NCBI RefSeq assembly: GCF_035582795.1
Contig: NC_134396.1
Coordinates: 31,167,683-31,231,682 of the forward strand
DNA from: Mycteria americana
Lineage: Eukaryota; Chordata; Aves; Ciconiiformes; Ciconiidae
Length of the DNA: 64,000 bases
Direction of reading: 5' to 3'
Positions 25,876 to 38,400 of the stretch are shown here, one piece after another. The translations under genes were made by a program, and so were the position numbers. Positions within the stretch are counted from its first letter, which is position 1, and each line of letters starts with the position of its first letter. The notes under the pieces were generated by a model, which saw nothing but the letters and a program-made list of their open reading frames with translations, searched no databases and had not been told where the DNA came from.

Positions 25876-25997
25876 TTTGGAAACTCCATGGATGAATGAG
25901 ACTAGCAAAGAAAGAGGTGCAGGGGGAAGGAAGGGCCTTGAGGTGGAAAAAAGGTTGAGAAGCAACAGGGTGAGAGAAATTTGCCAAAGATAACAAG
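25876..25997. repeat. Dispersed repeat, copy B
   Basis: Partner of 21111-21247, same orientation, about 4.7 kb away. The similarity ends near TAACAAG on the right in both copies. Confidence 0.75.
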
Positions 25998-27084
25998 AAT
26001 TTGAGGCTGATTAAAAGAAAATTAGGGAACAGTTGAATGGAAGAGATCCCATAGCAGCTTTGATTTTCAAATATAGTTGTTTCCTTTGGGACATCTTTAT
26101 CACTATGATGGGTGGAGGACAAGGCAGGAGAAAGGAGAAGAATTGGCTTTGTGGCAACCAAGGATTTGCGGAATTGAACCACTGTGGATTTGAATTTCTC
26201 TATCTTTTTTTCAGGACAGAGTGTAAAGGGCTTAGACACTAGAAGTCCATAAAATAATCCAGAAAAGCGATATTTCCTTCATGTGCTGTGTTCTCTGTAT
26301 GTTTATTATTGGCTTCCTTGGTTTTCCATGAAGCGTCTTTGGAAGTGTGAGTGATTCATGAATGATTTCCTCTTGTGCCAATTAACTGTTAAATTTTATT
26401 TTTCTTGGTCTCCCTGTGGACTCTTAGCAGGGAGTTTTAATTGTGAACACTGTAAAAGTGATATGGCTCTGTGGGTCAATAAGCTTGGGTCTCCTTGACC
26501 ACTATTTTGAAAGCTTCCACTTAAAAAAAAAAAAAATAACCTTGAATGCGATTTTCTTCCTCATATCATATCCTTCTAACTTAATTCATCAATTATTTAC
26601 TGCTCTCCTAAGAAGATTGGTTCACCTTCAGGACAATTATCTGCCGTTTTGTAAGACCTGCACCTTGTCACCTTACCCGTGCGGCATAAAATCATGCGTG
26701 CTGCTGCATGCATGCTGCCACCTCTTAAGAATAGGCTTATCATTTGAGCAGTCATTTGAATCCCCCTCAAAAAGCACTGCTTATTTGGGTGGAGGGAATT
26801 TACCAATACTGCTTCTTGTCTAACAAATGGTGTCTCAGCTCTGCCTGTGCGGCTTCAGCACTACGAGGAAGTCCCCTTCTGCTTTTGACATCCAGGATCC
26901 CTGGCCGCATGGGACAAGCTCTGAAAGCCAGAAGGAAGTGTCAAGTGTCAGACTGCAGAGCAGGAAGAATCAGAAGTGAAAGAATATGCAGCTGATAACT
27001 CACAATGTGGTTGAAATGGTGTGGCCAAACCACAACAAAGAATCTCTGAAAAAAATTGGCATTTGAGAAGAATTTGGAATTCTA

Positions 27085-27107
27085 TTTTTTTTTTTTTTTT
27101 TTTTTTT
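27085..27107. repeat. Poly(T) run, 23 bp
   Basis: Uninterrupted T homopolymer in the RFK-PCSK5 intergenic interval. No retroposed body is recognised beside it. Confidence 0.9.
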
Positions 27108-27990
27108 GGATATGTACTTAGAAATGCAAATTTGTCCCAGTCTGACTTGCACAAATTTAGATAAAGTTCTTTTAAGGAACAGTTTTTCCAAAATGGGTGC
27201 TTGTTTGGATTTTTTGTTGTTTTTTTTTTAACATTCAGGTTAACTATAAATGTAAGAAACTGTTTTCATAAAATGATGATGAAGTTAGTCTGAGAGCCCA
27301 TAAACAAAATGCTCATTACATCTATCACAGTGGTTTCAGACTGCTCAGACATAGCTAGGATTAAGCCTTTGAAATGTGAGGAGAGATTTCAGGTCAAAGC
27401 AAATTCTTACAGTTACGTTATAAGCCATTAACAACAATAATAAAGCATATTGTTAATCCAAGCAAGTTTAGGAGAGCAGTCTCTTTCTTTCAGTATGACC
27501 TTTCAAACTGCTTTTTCACTCTTCTTTCCCTATTCTGTTTTTTCAGAACTTCACCAGAGCAGAACTTGAATTAAAGTGACAGATAACATGCATCTTTCTG
27601 AGGTACTTTGTTATCGTATAACTTTTGATAAATATAGGTCCTTGTTTTGACTTTTGTGAGGTCACAAGACTTTTAATTCCTCTTTCTTACTGAAGGTGCA
27701 ATGATTAAAAGGTTAAAAGTCAAAGCGGACGCAATAATCTCTCCATAAAACTTCTTTAAACTTACAGATGGAACTATCCTGAGGTCTTTAGGAATACTTA
27801 ATACAAAAAATTCCACTGAGGCATTGAGCCATAAAAATTAGGTATTGTCACATGATTCCTTCGTAGACACTAAATCCAATTAATTGATTTATAGTTCTAG
27901 AGCAGATTCTTACTAGAAATCTAAAGGAACTCTGAGAGTGAATGAAGCTTGACAAATAACAGCATTTTTAAGACAGTTTTGTGCAAAGAA

Positions 27991-27996
27991 TTTATT
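27991..27996 (-). promoter_or_regulatory. PCSK5: Candidate PCSK5 poly(A) signal
   Basis: AATAAA on the minus strand about 1.05 kb after the stop. ATTAAA variants occur nearer, at 28207-28202 and 29005-29000. Which is used cannot be told from the sequence. Confidence 0.3.
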
Positions 27997-28549
27997 CTTT
28001 CACAACAAAGGGCCATAAAGAGCATCCTTTTCTTTGATAAATGATAAATTATATTTCTGTAATAATAATAAAAAAATCACATTGCTGTGTTCCTTTAAGT
28101 TATGTTACCAAACAAGTGCTAATTATTCCCTTTGCCATTGTCTCAACATCCTGAGCCATTTACAACAGAAATGGAAAAGCTGCTTGAATAAATGTTCTGT
28201 GTTTAATCACTTCCTTGTAGCCTGAGAAGGTAGTTAAAAAGACAAAAGGAGTCCTTTTTTGTGGGCATGCTTATAGGCCATATTTCTCTTTGCAGTAAAC
28301 TCAGGAGTTTTGTACACACTTGTGTGTACAATGAAAGATGATTTGACAAACACCAGAATAAAGATTAATCAGAGGTTGATATATAAAATATTTTAGTTAC
28401 GTTTCATACAAACTGTGAATACAATATGGTTACCTGGAGTAGAGTCGCAATCAGGAATCTTAAAACATCATGTTATAGATGCACAATTTCACTGGGAAGT
28501 ATGCTATAGGATTATAAGGAGGAGTGTGTTGGCTTTGAGGAACACAGGT

Positions 28550-28563
28550 GCACCAGATGGCGC
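28550..28563 (+). promoter_or_regulatory. Strong CTCF-like motif between convergent genes
   Basis: GCACCAGATGGCGC fits the CTCF core consensus CCASYAGRKGGCRS at 13 of 14 positions. It lies about 490 bp beyond the PCSK5 stop, in the 3'UTR or just after it. Binding is inferred. Confidence 0.45.
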
Positions 28564-29047
28564 CAACAAAGAAAATCTGGGTAAAGTCACCAAACTTGCC
28601 TATTCTATTATGAATTGCTGAGAAACTATAATCACAAAGTAGTAAACTACTGGCACCCTATCCCAGTGGCATTCATCAGGTAGATAAATACACCCATCTT
28701 GTTTGTATCTGCGCGTTTCTAGTAGCGATTGGCAAGTTCTCAAGAAGTGTGTGTGCATGGTTTGAAGCAGAGTTTGTATTAGTTATAATGCACACAAATA
28801 CATATTGGGAAAGGATTTACTCTCCACACAAATGCACAGAAACATAATCTCTTAACCAGCCTGCATCTGGAGTGCTACTTAAAAGCTTTAGGAAAAAAAT
28901 GTTTTTAGAAACCATTGTGCTCTCACAATAACTGTTAGCTAAAATCTTGAGCTCAGCATGCTAAGAAGTAACTAAACATACTTAACTAAATTGCTGTAAT
29001 TTAATAGGAAAAGCAACAGAGCAGGAAATCCATAAATTAGTAAAGAG

Positions 29048-29451
29048 TTATCTAAATGAGTAACTTTCATCATCGTATTCAAGCTCATCTTCCTCGTCAT
29101 CCTCCAAAAGTCCATATTTAAATTTGCGATAGACTGTGCCATCCTGGCCCATATATACAATGTCATCTTCTTCGTCATCATCTTCATTATCTTGATCTCT
29201 ATACTCAATCACTTGATCTTCCTGGTAACTGGGACTGTCGTGGTAGTTGCTCACGTAGGAAGGAAAGATTTTGGAGTGATTTGTCAGCTTCTCATAGCCA
29301 CCTTTACTGGTAGCCTGGGTTTTGGCTCGTGATTTTCTCCAGATGAATACAATGGCTCCAATGACAAGGAGAAGCAAAATGCAGGTAATAACAAAGAAAG
29401 TAGTTTTGCTTTTGCTCCCAGGTGGTAGAGTGGTCCGTAATACACAGTCAT
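29048..29451 (-). CDS. PCSK5: PCSK5 exon m: last coding exon (TM and acidic cytoplasmic tail of PC5B)
   Basis: The acceptor is AACTGCTGTTGTAG. It encodes [16 protein letters not shown], then a hydrophobic segment of about 22 residues ending VFIW, a basic stop-transfer (RKSRAK), and a tail with EDQVIEYRD, the acidic run [10 protein letters not shown], the conserved [20 protein letters not shown], and a second acidic cluster. The end is SYSFR then stop at 29050-29048. The ending differs from the YYQ-type mammalian end. Confidence 0.95.
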
Positions 29452-32400
29452 CTACAACAGCAGTTAAAAAAAAAAAAGATGAGCTTGTGTGCGTGTGTAT
29501 GGTGGGGGCGTATTTGTCTTAAAACACCCAGCACAACGTTTAGGCCTGCTTATGTTTTTAAATGCATTTGACCTTACTCTTCCAGTATCACAACTGCGTT
29601 CTTGTAGCTGTGATGGCATAAGGATGTAAGCAAGGTTGCTGGGATAGCTATGCTTCTTTATTAGATTAGAAATAATCAGAAAGAAGCAGAAAAGCAAACA
29701 GGCACACAAACACATTTTGACATGATGAGCTTAAAATGCAATGATTCACATGGCTATCCATTGACGCAAGAACTTCCCGGTCACCTGGTTCTTGAAATGC
29801 CTGGCCATTTAACACGATAGCTGTGGGTGAAAGAAGGTGCTGTCTCCCGCCATCAGTTGTGATTGCTGTTATTTGTGCACAGCCCTTCCTATTCTGCTGA
29901 TGGAGCAGTAGAAACACACTGTGTGCCTGCAGCTCAGCAGCACATTTTTGCTCCATTCCTCTTTTGATTTTTAAACGTCAGCCTGGTCAGTCATAAAGCC
30001 CTTCAGCACCGTTACTGCTCCACAGCTCGGTCCTACCTTGTGTTTCCCTGCAGTCGCAGCACTCTGGGGTGCCTGCCAGGTCAGAGTCACCGCAGCAGGG
30101 CAGGCAGCGGCTTTCCTCCAAGTAGAGCTGCATGCCGGCTGGACAGATCGTGCAGTTGAGGGGCCCAGGTCCCTTGCACTCAGTGCATGAGCTGTCACAT
30201 CTCTCGCACTTGGGCTTGTCCTCCTTCGGGCACAGAACACAAGCAACGCACCTTTCATTTTGGATTCTTTGGACCTGACCTGACAGTTCTGTCCTGTCAT
30301 TCACTGTCTGGGTGGTCATCTCTGGGCACCACGGGTGTCAATGGCAAAATACAGTAGGGAGCGGGAAAACTAAAATTTGGTTCATATTTCCTGGATTCTC
30401 AGTGATCTGCTTGAGGGGGGAAGTGTTGTAGGAGCTTAGAGATCTCACCTAGCTAGACAGCAAGCTGAAATTCATTCAGACTGTAAGCTCTTTGGCCAGA
30501 AAGTATGCTTTTGTTGTGCTAGTCTCATGCTAGCAGATCTGTGGTTCTTTGGCAGTAATGATGGTAAAATGGCCTTCAAGAACTGTACTCAAGAGGAGCA
30601 TTAAAAATAACTGACATGGGAGAAGCAACATGAAATATTCTGGAAAAAAAAAAAGCAGCTGAGAGAATGAATTTCCTTTCTAACTTGGGAAGGAGCAGAA
30701 ATAAGGAATAAAGCTGGCTGGAAATTTTCTAGCAAACCAGCTTTTTATTAGACCATGTTGGTTTTGTTTTACAGTAACAGCTTAGATTCAAATATGCTTC
30801 CCAAATACCAGCTAGGCTCCTGGGAGCCTCTGCGTACAGAGACTACCAAAGATAATCGTTATCACATCTACCTTGCAGAATGCTCTGAGCTCAGGTAATT
30901 CAAGGCTTCCAGTGTTTGCAGTTCCTGGCCTACTGGGAAAAATTTGCTGGGTTTCTGCCATGGTACCAGGACCCCATACCCACTGTGAGGATCTGGAAAC
31001 TCCAATAACCTTTCATCAAAGCTGTCAGACCTGTGAGGCTGGTTGTCCTGAACTGAAGAACCTGGGCAAGATGGGAGGGTCATAGCGGGAGGTCCAGTTT
31101 CTCAGCGTCAAAGCTTTTGCAAAGAACTGCGGACCTCTGTGGTCCCCAGCTCTTAGGCCGTGTTCTCAGGCTCACAGTTGTGGAGCTCACTGCTAAGGGG
31201 ATATTCCAGGCCAGAGACTCCAGGGTATGCAGCATCTCGTGCCAGCTGGCTTGCCTTGCTGCTATATTCTTGAATAAACATCTTTGGAAGGCAGTTGGTG
31301 TGGAAATCTGGAAGCTGGAGTGCCCAGACTTGTGGCACAGACCCAAACCTAATTGTGGTCTTACTCTACTAAATATACAGCTCTGTTAACTTCAGCCTGT
31401 CTCTCCACTAGAGGTTTCTGCCAGCAAAGCTGTCAATCAGGAATGCAATGTGATTTCTTACAGACAAAGCAGCAGAAATCTGTGGGGAAATCCCGGTTAT
31501 ACTGGAAGAAAAAAAATGCTCTTATTACTAATATAGCTGATTTTGTTCACATGGCTTTGGTATCATTGTTGACAAAGTTGTGCTTTTATATTTACTGGTA
31601 GAGGGTTACTCTATAGTAAACAACACCAGAAAGACAAACGATTCCTCTGCTAAGAGAAGAAAAAAGTAAGCATATTTAAAGGTAAGCAGCCTTGAAAACT
31701 CAGAGAAGAGCATTCTGTGTTGTTTGTATTGTGTTCAGAAGTTGAGGTTCAGCATACAAATCACAGGAGAAAATGCCTACAAATAAGTACCTCTTGTCCT
31801 GGTGTCTCCTGGACTTTGTATTCACCTACAAAACAGTCTGAGTTGCACATTCCACTTAATAAACTGTAGCTCCATACACAAGATGTGCAGCTGAATGCTC
31901 CCTTCCCTAGGAAGGCAAATAAAACAACAGTATTACAACAGGAAAAAATGTCATCTAATTTCCTTTAAAAATTATACTGACCACTGCCACCAAAGAAAAG
32001 GGTGTTTGTCAACAGCAAGAATCAGCAGTGCGGAATCCAGCCTGAGGAAGTTGGTATTAGAAAGAGCTTGGGCCTAGTCTGGAGGTTTTATGTGCCCACG
32101 AAGTGTGTTTCTTATGTGTTTTGATATTCATGAAAAGCCGATTTGGGAATCAGTTGTACAGGGAAGTTCTGACACATTCAGGAAAATCAATTAGATCAGC
32201 GCACTGAAGTAAAATTGTAGGAAACCTTGGCCAAATGCTCTCCTTCACAAAATCAATACTTATCAGGCCTGCTAGCTAACCCTTTTCAAACCACAATGAA
32301 TTAAGGTATGGTTCTGTTTGAATAGCAAAATAAATTCTTTAGTTGCATAGGAAGAAAATTCTTTGCTAGGTGCAAACAGAGCATCATATGCACTCTGGGT

Positions 32401-35400
32401 GTTGGAGACTCTTTTTGAAGAGAGATGCTACATGCACTATTTCTGTGAAGCATTGCAGTGAAGGGTTTGTCTTACGTGTTAAGATGTACCTGTTCATTTC
32501 CCTGCAACTAGGCATTTTCTGCCACTGTCTGAAAGGAAGAAAATGGAAATGCAAGTAGTTCACATTAGAAGTAGTTAAACAGGTGAAGTTAGCCATCTTC
32601 TATAACCCAGTGAATTTACTATGTGATTTTTCTGAGCAGTGCAGTGTTTGCCTTCCTGCTCTTGAGAAACGAGAGACACCACAACACTTCTTTGCTCGTA
32701 CATCAGCAACACAGATGCATTCCAGAACACCTACAGGTTTGCTGTTCAGAAGGACTGGCTTGTGTTTCATCTTAGCGTCTCTGTGATTACGATAGAAAAT
32801 CTCTCCTGTAGTATTTATCCCAAATAAAATAAAAATCAATGGAAGTAGTCTGTAAATTAAAATGGCTTTTTGCCTCAAATCCAAGCCAAAATATTTCTGT
32901 TACATGTTATAATGTTGTTAAACAATTACATATTAATAGTTCATGAAGGTGGCTGCACTCTAAGTGTTATTTCCACAATTTTAAATACTGTTATGTTGCA
33001 ATTACCCATCTGTGCTATCCAGTATATCCGCTATCCAAAACAAATTTTGTATGTTACAATATGGTGTGGTGTAAGCTGCAGAGAGGCACCTGTTAGCTAT
33101 CGTCATCTGATGCTGTTCAGATGGAACAGGACACCAAATAGGTCCAAGGGGATTAATGCTGCTTGCTTCAGAGTTGGATGAATTAGGAAAAAGAAGAAAC
33201 TGAATACATAAGTGTGTCACGGAACAAAACAGTCTCTCAAAGTTAGCTTTGAAAAATACTTAACTATATTAAAAGCAGCAGACATCACTGCTTTTTTTTT
33301 GCTTTTCACCCTGATGATATGCTTTATGGCCTTACTGTTAACTGTTGTTAGCTGTTGATTTTCTACTCTTCCCTTTGCAGACTGCAAACATGTGTGGTTG
33401 GATTTAGGTTCCTTGGCTTTCATGGAGTAACACGTAGTAGGACAGCTCAAAGAGTGAGATACTATTCAGTCATTATACAGTGTTTGTGCGAGAAATGAGG
33501 TCCAGCTCTGTAACCAACAGAGCCCTTTTTTTTTAAGTTGGTGAGCGTCTTTGTGAGAGGCCCGGCTGACAGAAACTTCATTGCTGTTGTCAGTTTGTTT
33601 CCCTTCACTGACTTGGCACCGGGACTCGCTCCCAGCCCTCCCCATGAGAGGCTGCCTTTACGCTTGTGCTCTGTGGCTGTGGCTGCAGGAGCTTGGCAGA
33701 AATTCATACCCGTGCTTTGATCTCCATCGGTCAATACTCTAAAAGTAAGGTGGCAGCACGGGACAGCCAGCACAGCCAGCCCAGGGCCAGGGAGAGCCCG
33801 GCAGCCCCGAGGGGCTTCTGCGTCACCCGCCGCAGCTGCTTAGGTCATGGACAGGTTGGTAGCGCTGTACGTGGTACGTCTCTGTATGAAGTGTTTCCAA
33901 ATCTTGGAGCAGAGAGTAAAAAAAAAAAAAAAAAAAAGAAAAAAAGGAGATGGCAGGTGTTTTGACAACCCTTTTTTTGGTCAAAGTGGAGCGAATGATT
34001 TTACCTTCACAAGTTCGGCAGGAAGGGTGGCATCTTTCACAGACGTTGTTGTCCTTGCTTTCGTAGTAATACTCCGGACAAGAACTAATGCATTCGTTCT
34101 TGGAGCGCAACAGGTAGAAATACGTATCACAGAAAAGGCAGTCGGTGGGTTGAGGCCCCATACACTCCTTACAGCCCTTGTGGCATCTCTCACACGATCC
34201 AGTGGAGTTTTGTGCAAAATATCTGAAACAGATCAAATAGTCATGGCTTTGCATAAAGCGTAGCAGTGACAGGAAAACCGAAACGTCCTTCATCCTTAGC
34301 TTTTACTGTGATTACATCAATGTATAAAAGTGATATTCATGTGATCACAGTAAACATTTGCAATCTCAGTGAAAAGAGAATTAATTTTCTTTAATTCCCC
34401 TTGGCCATTGGAGTTCAGCTATAAAGCAAGACTTTGTAAACTGAGGGTGTATAAAGCAAGGCTTCCTAAAATCTAGGGTGAATTCAGACACAAAGTAAAT
34501 ATATAAATAGGCAGGGCTCAGAAAACCTCAACTCTGTTTTGACTCTGCAAGAGATCTCCTGGAGATGTTGGGTAAGCACTGAATTCCTCACTGTTTCTGA
34601 TGACCTGCTGTCAGATGGAAATTCAGAAATTTCATATTTCCTCTCAGTGCACAAACAGTCTTAGCCAAAGGATACCAGCAGAGGAACAGTGTTCACCGAA
34701 GTTGTGCTGTCAGACAAAAAGAAGAATAGCTGCACTGTGGTTTTGTTGAGATGTGGTCCTTACAGACTTCCAGTTTAAGGGGTTGGTAACTGAATTTAAC
34801 AGCATGATTGTACTGTACTGCAAAATGAAGTGGAGCTGAACCAGAAATCATAGGTCCACTTCCCAAATTTGAATTTCTGAGACATATTCACAAGAGCACA
34901 CTGAATTCCTATTTGGAAATTAAATGGACTCATATTAATGAAGTTGCTGTCTAGAATTATGAGTCCTCACTTGAAAGGTGTTTTAGTGGTTGGTTTTATT
35001 ATGATCCATTATAAACATTCACTCAATGCAAAACAAAAGTAACCTAATCTGAACTTCAGGTTAAGTGGAGGCTGCAAGGGGGCTTGAAGGAAGTTACACT
35101 GCTTCCTGTGCTCAAGCTGACTAACAGGTAACAGTATATTTATTCTGCTTCACACTGTTCTGTACAAACGTAACCTAAGAGCATCCTTGGAGTGTAAGAA
35201 TGGCCAGACCACATCAAGCTGGTCCCAGTTTGGGCACCAACTTTACAGTTTTCTACTGTGAGGTGAGGTTTTCCACCACTTCTGTACTGGGACAACATAA
35301 GAATTTTTCACCTGAAAATCGAATTCAGTTCTATTTCACGCTGAAGTAGAATAGGGCAGAGTGATCCAATTTCTCAAAGCTCTCCCTGTGATGTAGCTCT

Positions 35401-38400
35401 TAGCTGAAGATCTTGGACCTTACCCTGCTGGACACTGGTTTACACATCCTTTTCCTTGTCTGTACCAGCCCGGTTTGCAGGAAAGGCACTGTGAGCTGTG
35501 TTTTCCAGTGCAAGTGACACAGGCGCTGTGGCATGGGGAACATTGTCGCTCATCGCTGTCAACATAATACCCATCTGGGCATGTTTCAACACAGGTTGTA
35601 TCTGCACAGACAGCAATGCAGAATAACACATCATATTCAGTATTTGCTGCTATAAAACATCTCATACAGCTGTGCCAGAGGAAACTCTCGAACAGGACAT
35701 GCTGTCAGAGCATGTACCAGAACAGGAAAAGAGAATGTTGGAATACAGTAATTATTTTTTGTTTCTTCTAAGTCTTGTCAGTTCATTAGTCCTCGTTTCT
35801 GCGTTTTAGGTACATTAGCAGGCTCTTCAGAACAGATAGTTTTTTATCCTTGGGAAATATAAATGCATAATACATAGTAATGAACAGAAGCTGTGATTTC
35901 TTTCAGAATATACAAAAGAAGAAATAGTAATTAGGAAACTTTCTATCTGTATTGCCTTAGTAATTAGAAAACTTTCTATCTACATTGCCATTTTCCTTAG
36001 GTTTCACTCTAAGCATCAACCTCATTGCATTCTGTGTATATGACAAATTTGAGATTTAATGACATTTGTTCATTGGTCTTTACCCCTGTCTGTGGCTGCT
36101 GCTTTATGTTGTGGGAATAAACGCCTGTCATGCTGCCAAATGTACCATGTACATCCCACTTTTTCACTGAGATTTCAGAGGGTCATTAGAATAGGAATCT
36201 TGAATGAGCAGTTAGGACTGATGCAACTAGCGGCAAGTGTCTCAAGCTAAGAGAGCAGTGATTGCTCATTAGTAGCTTGTACTCATCTAGCTTGTCTTTA
36301 TAGTTTTGCTGATCAGGTTGCAATTGGGCGAAGGAAGATAGTTCCCCTTATTTCTATTTTTCTTGCAATTTCTCCACTTGAGGATGTTTGTTTACATACA
36401 TCCATCAACTTTACCAATTGTAATGGTGCAAAGCAGCTGAGTGTGTTGATAAAAGACAGGTCTGATGCAAGACCTCAGGAATTTAAGAATGCTAAGTCTT
36501 CATCAGAATTAGACTCAAAAAGCTGAGGTTCAGTTTTAATTCAAACTCTCTTTAGATTTTTCCTGCATGAAAGATCATTTGAATAATTTTTTCTCCCAAT
36601 TGTTTTCTAAAATTTTTGTTTGCTTTTTAAATAATATGCAAAGAAGTAAAGTTTAAGTTGTGGGATTTTACACTTTTTACCAATTCGTTTCTGAGACAAT
36701 ACAGTCTTTTGTTCCAAAGTCAGAAAAGTAGTTTTGCACCTCAGCCATCCCCTAGATACTGACCTAATGATCCATGAGCAACTTTTTAACAGCCCTGCTT
36801 AAGTGTTTCTTTGTTCAGCAGATCTCTGCCGGGATTAAACAAGCCAACCTGAAAATGTGAGCTCGTTGTCCATACATTAAAAAAAAAACCAAAAACAAAC
36901 GAAGGTTATCCCTCTTGTCTTTTTTAAGTTATTAGTAGGAAACAACAGGAACAGTACATACCGAGTAAATGAAACATAGAAGTTTTGTTTAGCCATGGAG
37001 TTTGTTGCTAGTTAGAAGTCCTGCTTTGACCCCAGTGAGTGGCAAGCCCACAAGAGTTTGCAGGTAGCCTTGCAGAAGGAATTATCTCTGCACAAGTTAT
37101 CTACTTCTCAGGCCAACTTTGCAATATTTAGATTGGCTGAAGCAGCCCTAGATGTTTCATAAATGTCACAGAAACTTGCCTATTTCGTGCTTTCAGTGTA
37201 GAATAAAATCTAGAGGCAGGAGCAAGACACTTACTGAGAAGATAGCGGTTATTCGCACAGCTAAGGCACTGGTGTTCAGTGGGTCCTGAGCAGTGGAAGC
37301 ATTTCTTATGACAAGGCTTGCAGGTCTGAGTTTTCTCAATGTAGTACTCTGTGCGAGAGCAGTATCCAGATGCCACACAGTGCCCATCATGGTTTAGCAT
37401 CAGGCCATTTCTGCAAGTAAGGCAGGCAGTGGAAGAAGAACAAGTCTGGCATGTCCTATTGCATGCTGAAATGGAGAAACAGTAGGAATGTCACCATTTC
37501 TTGTTGCATTTCAGATTATTATTTCAGCTTTAATTTTGCAAGGAGCAGCTATCATCTCCGAATGAGAAGCTGAGGGAATCAGAGCGATCGCTCTGCTTCT
37601 GCATGGCCAAACATTTTACTATTTTCAATCTTACGCAGTCAGTTCCTTAGGTTTCCTTTTGCACTGGCGCTGCATTTGCTTAGCAGTGGTTTTCAACATA
37701 CTGTCTCCAGCAATACTCAGCACTTTACCAGCATGGTTGCCCATAATATTAAAAACATCTAGCTTTGCTACCTCCCTCTCAGCTTTCTCCAAATTTTGCT
37801 GTTCTAAGCTATGCCTTGTTATTTTTCTGTATTAGCTATCTCCTCTGTTTCCAGGACACTGATAGCGTCATTAGCTGGCACATGCAGGCCCTTTTGGGGT
37901 AGTCTTTAACCAGACCCACTTGTATCTCAATGCCATTCTGGGAAAAACAACAGCTGCCAACCTTGGCAGTCTTCAGTAGCTTCTTCATAGTAAGCCCCTT
38001 CAGGGCACTCTTCAAAACACATGCCACCATAGAGGACAAAGAAGTCAATGGCACACTCAGTGCAGTCGTCCGAGTCTGGCCCGTCACAATCCTTGCAGTT
38101 TGCATGGCAGGGAAAGCAGTGCTTGTCTTCAGCATAGAAGTGAGAAGGGCAGTCCGGCACACACTTGCCCTCGTGCAGGAAGAACTCGTCCATGCACTCT
38201 ACAGAGAACAGCAAACAACAGGTAAGCAAACGGGCATCAAATTCTGACCTCTGTAAGTGAGGGAGTGAAGGAATCCTAGGAAACCGTAAATTCTGCAGGG
38301 CCTGTCATAACAGGAGGTAAGAGGACTGCTTGGGAAGGTGGTGCTTTCTTTTTCGACTCTTTCCCCTCCAAACTGCCCATAGTAGCCCAGCCCTCACACA

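Larger units (their letters stand above)
23444..27990. other. Intergenic DNA between RFK and PCSK5
   Basis: Contains copy B of the dispersed repeat and a poly(T) run. The short open frames have no motif support. No gene recognised. Confidence 0.5.

Noticed and set aside
29971-30300. Second cysteine-rich minus-strand frame overlapping exon l
   Set aside because: Out-of-frame shadow of the true exon; the real frame has the furin-like spacing and matching phases.
30224-30321. Longer version of PCSK5 exon l starting at 30321 or 30279
   Set aside because: Those acceptors are phase 1 and do not fit the phase 0 end of exon k. Homology begins at 30223.
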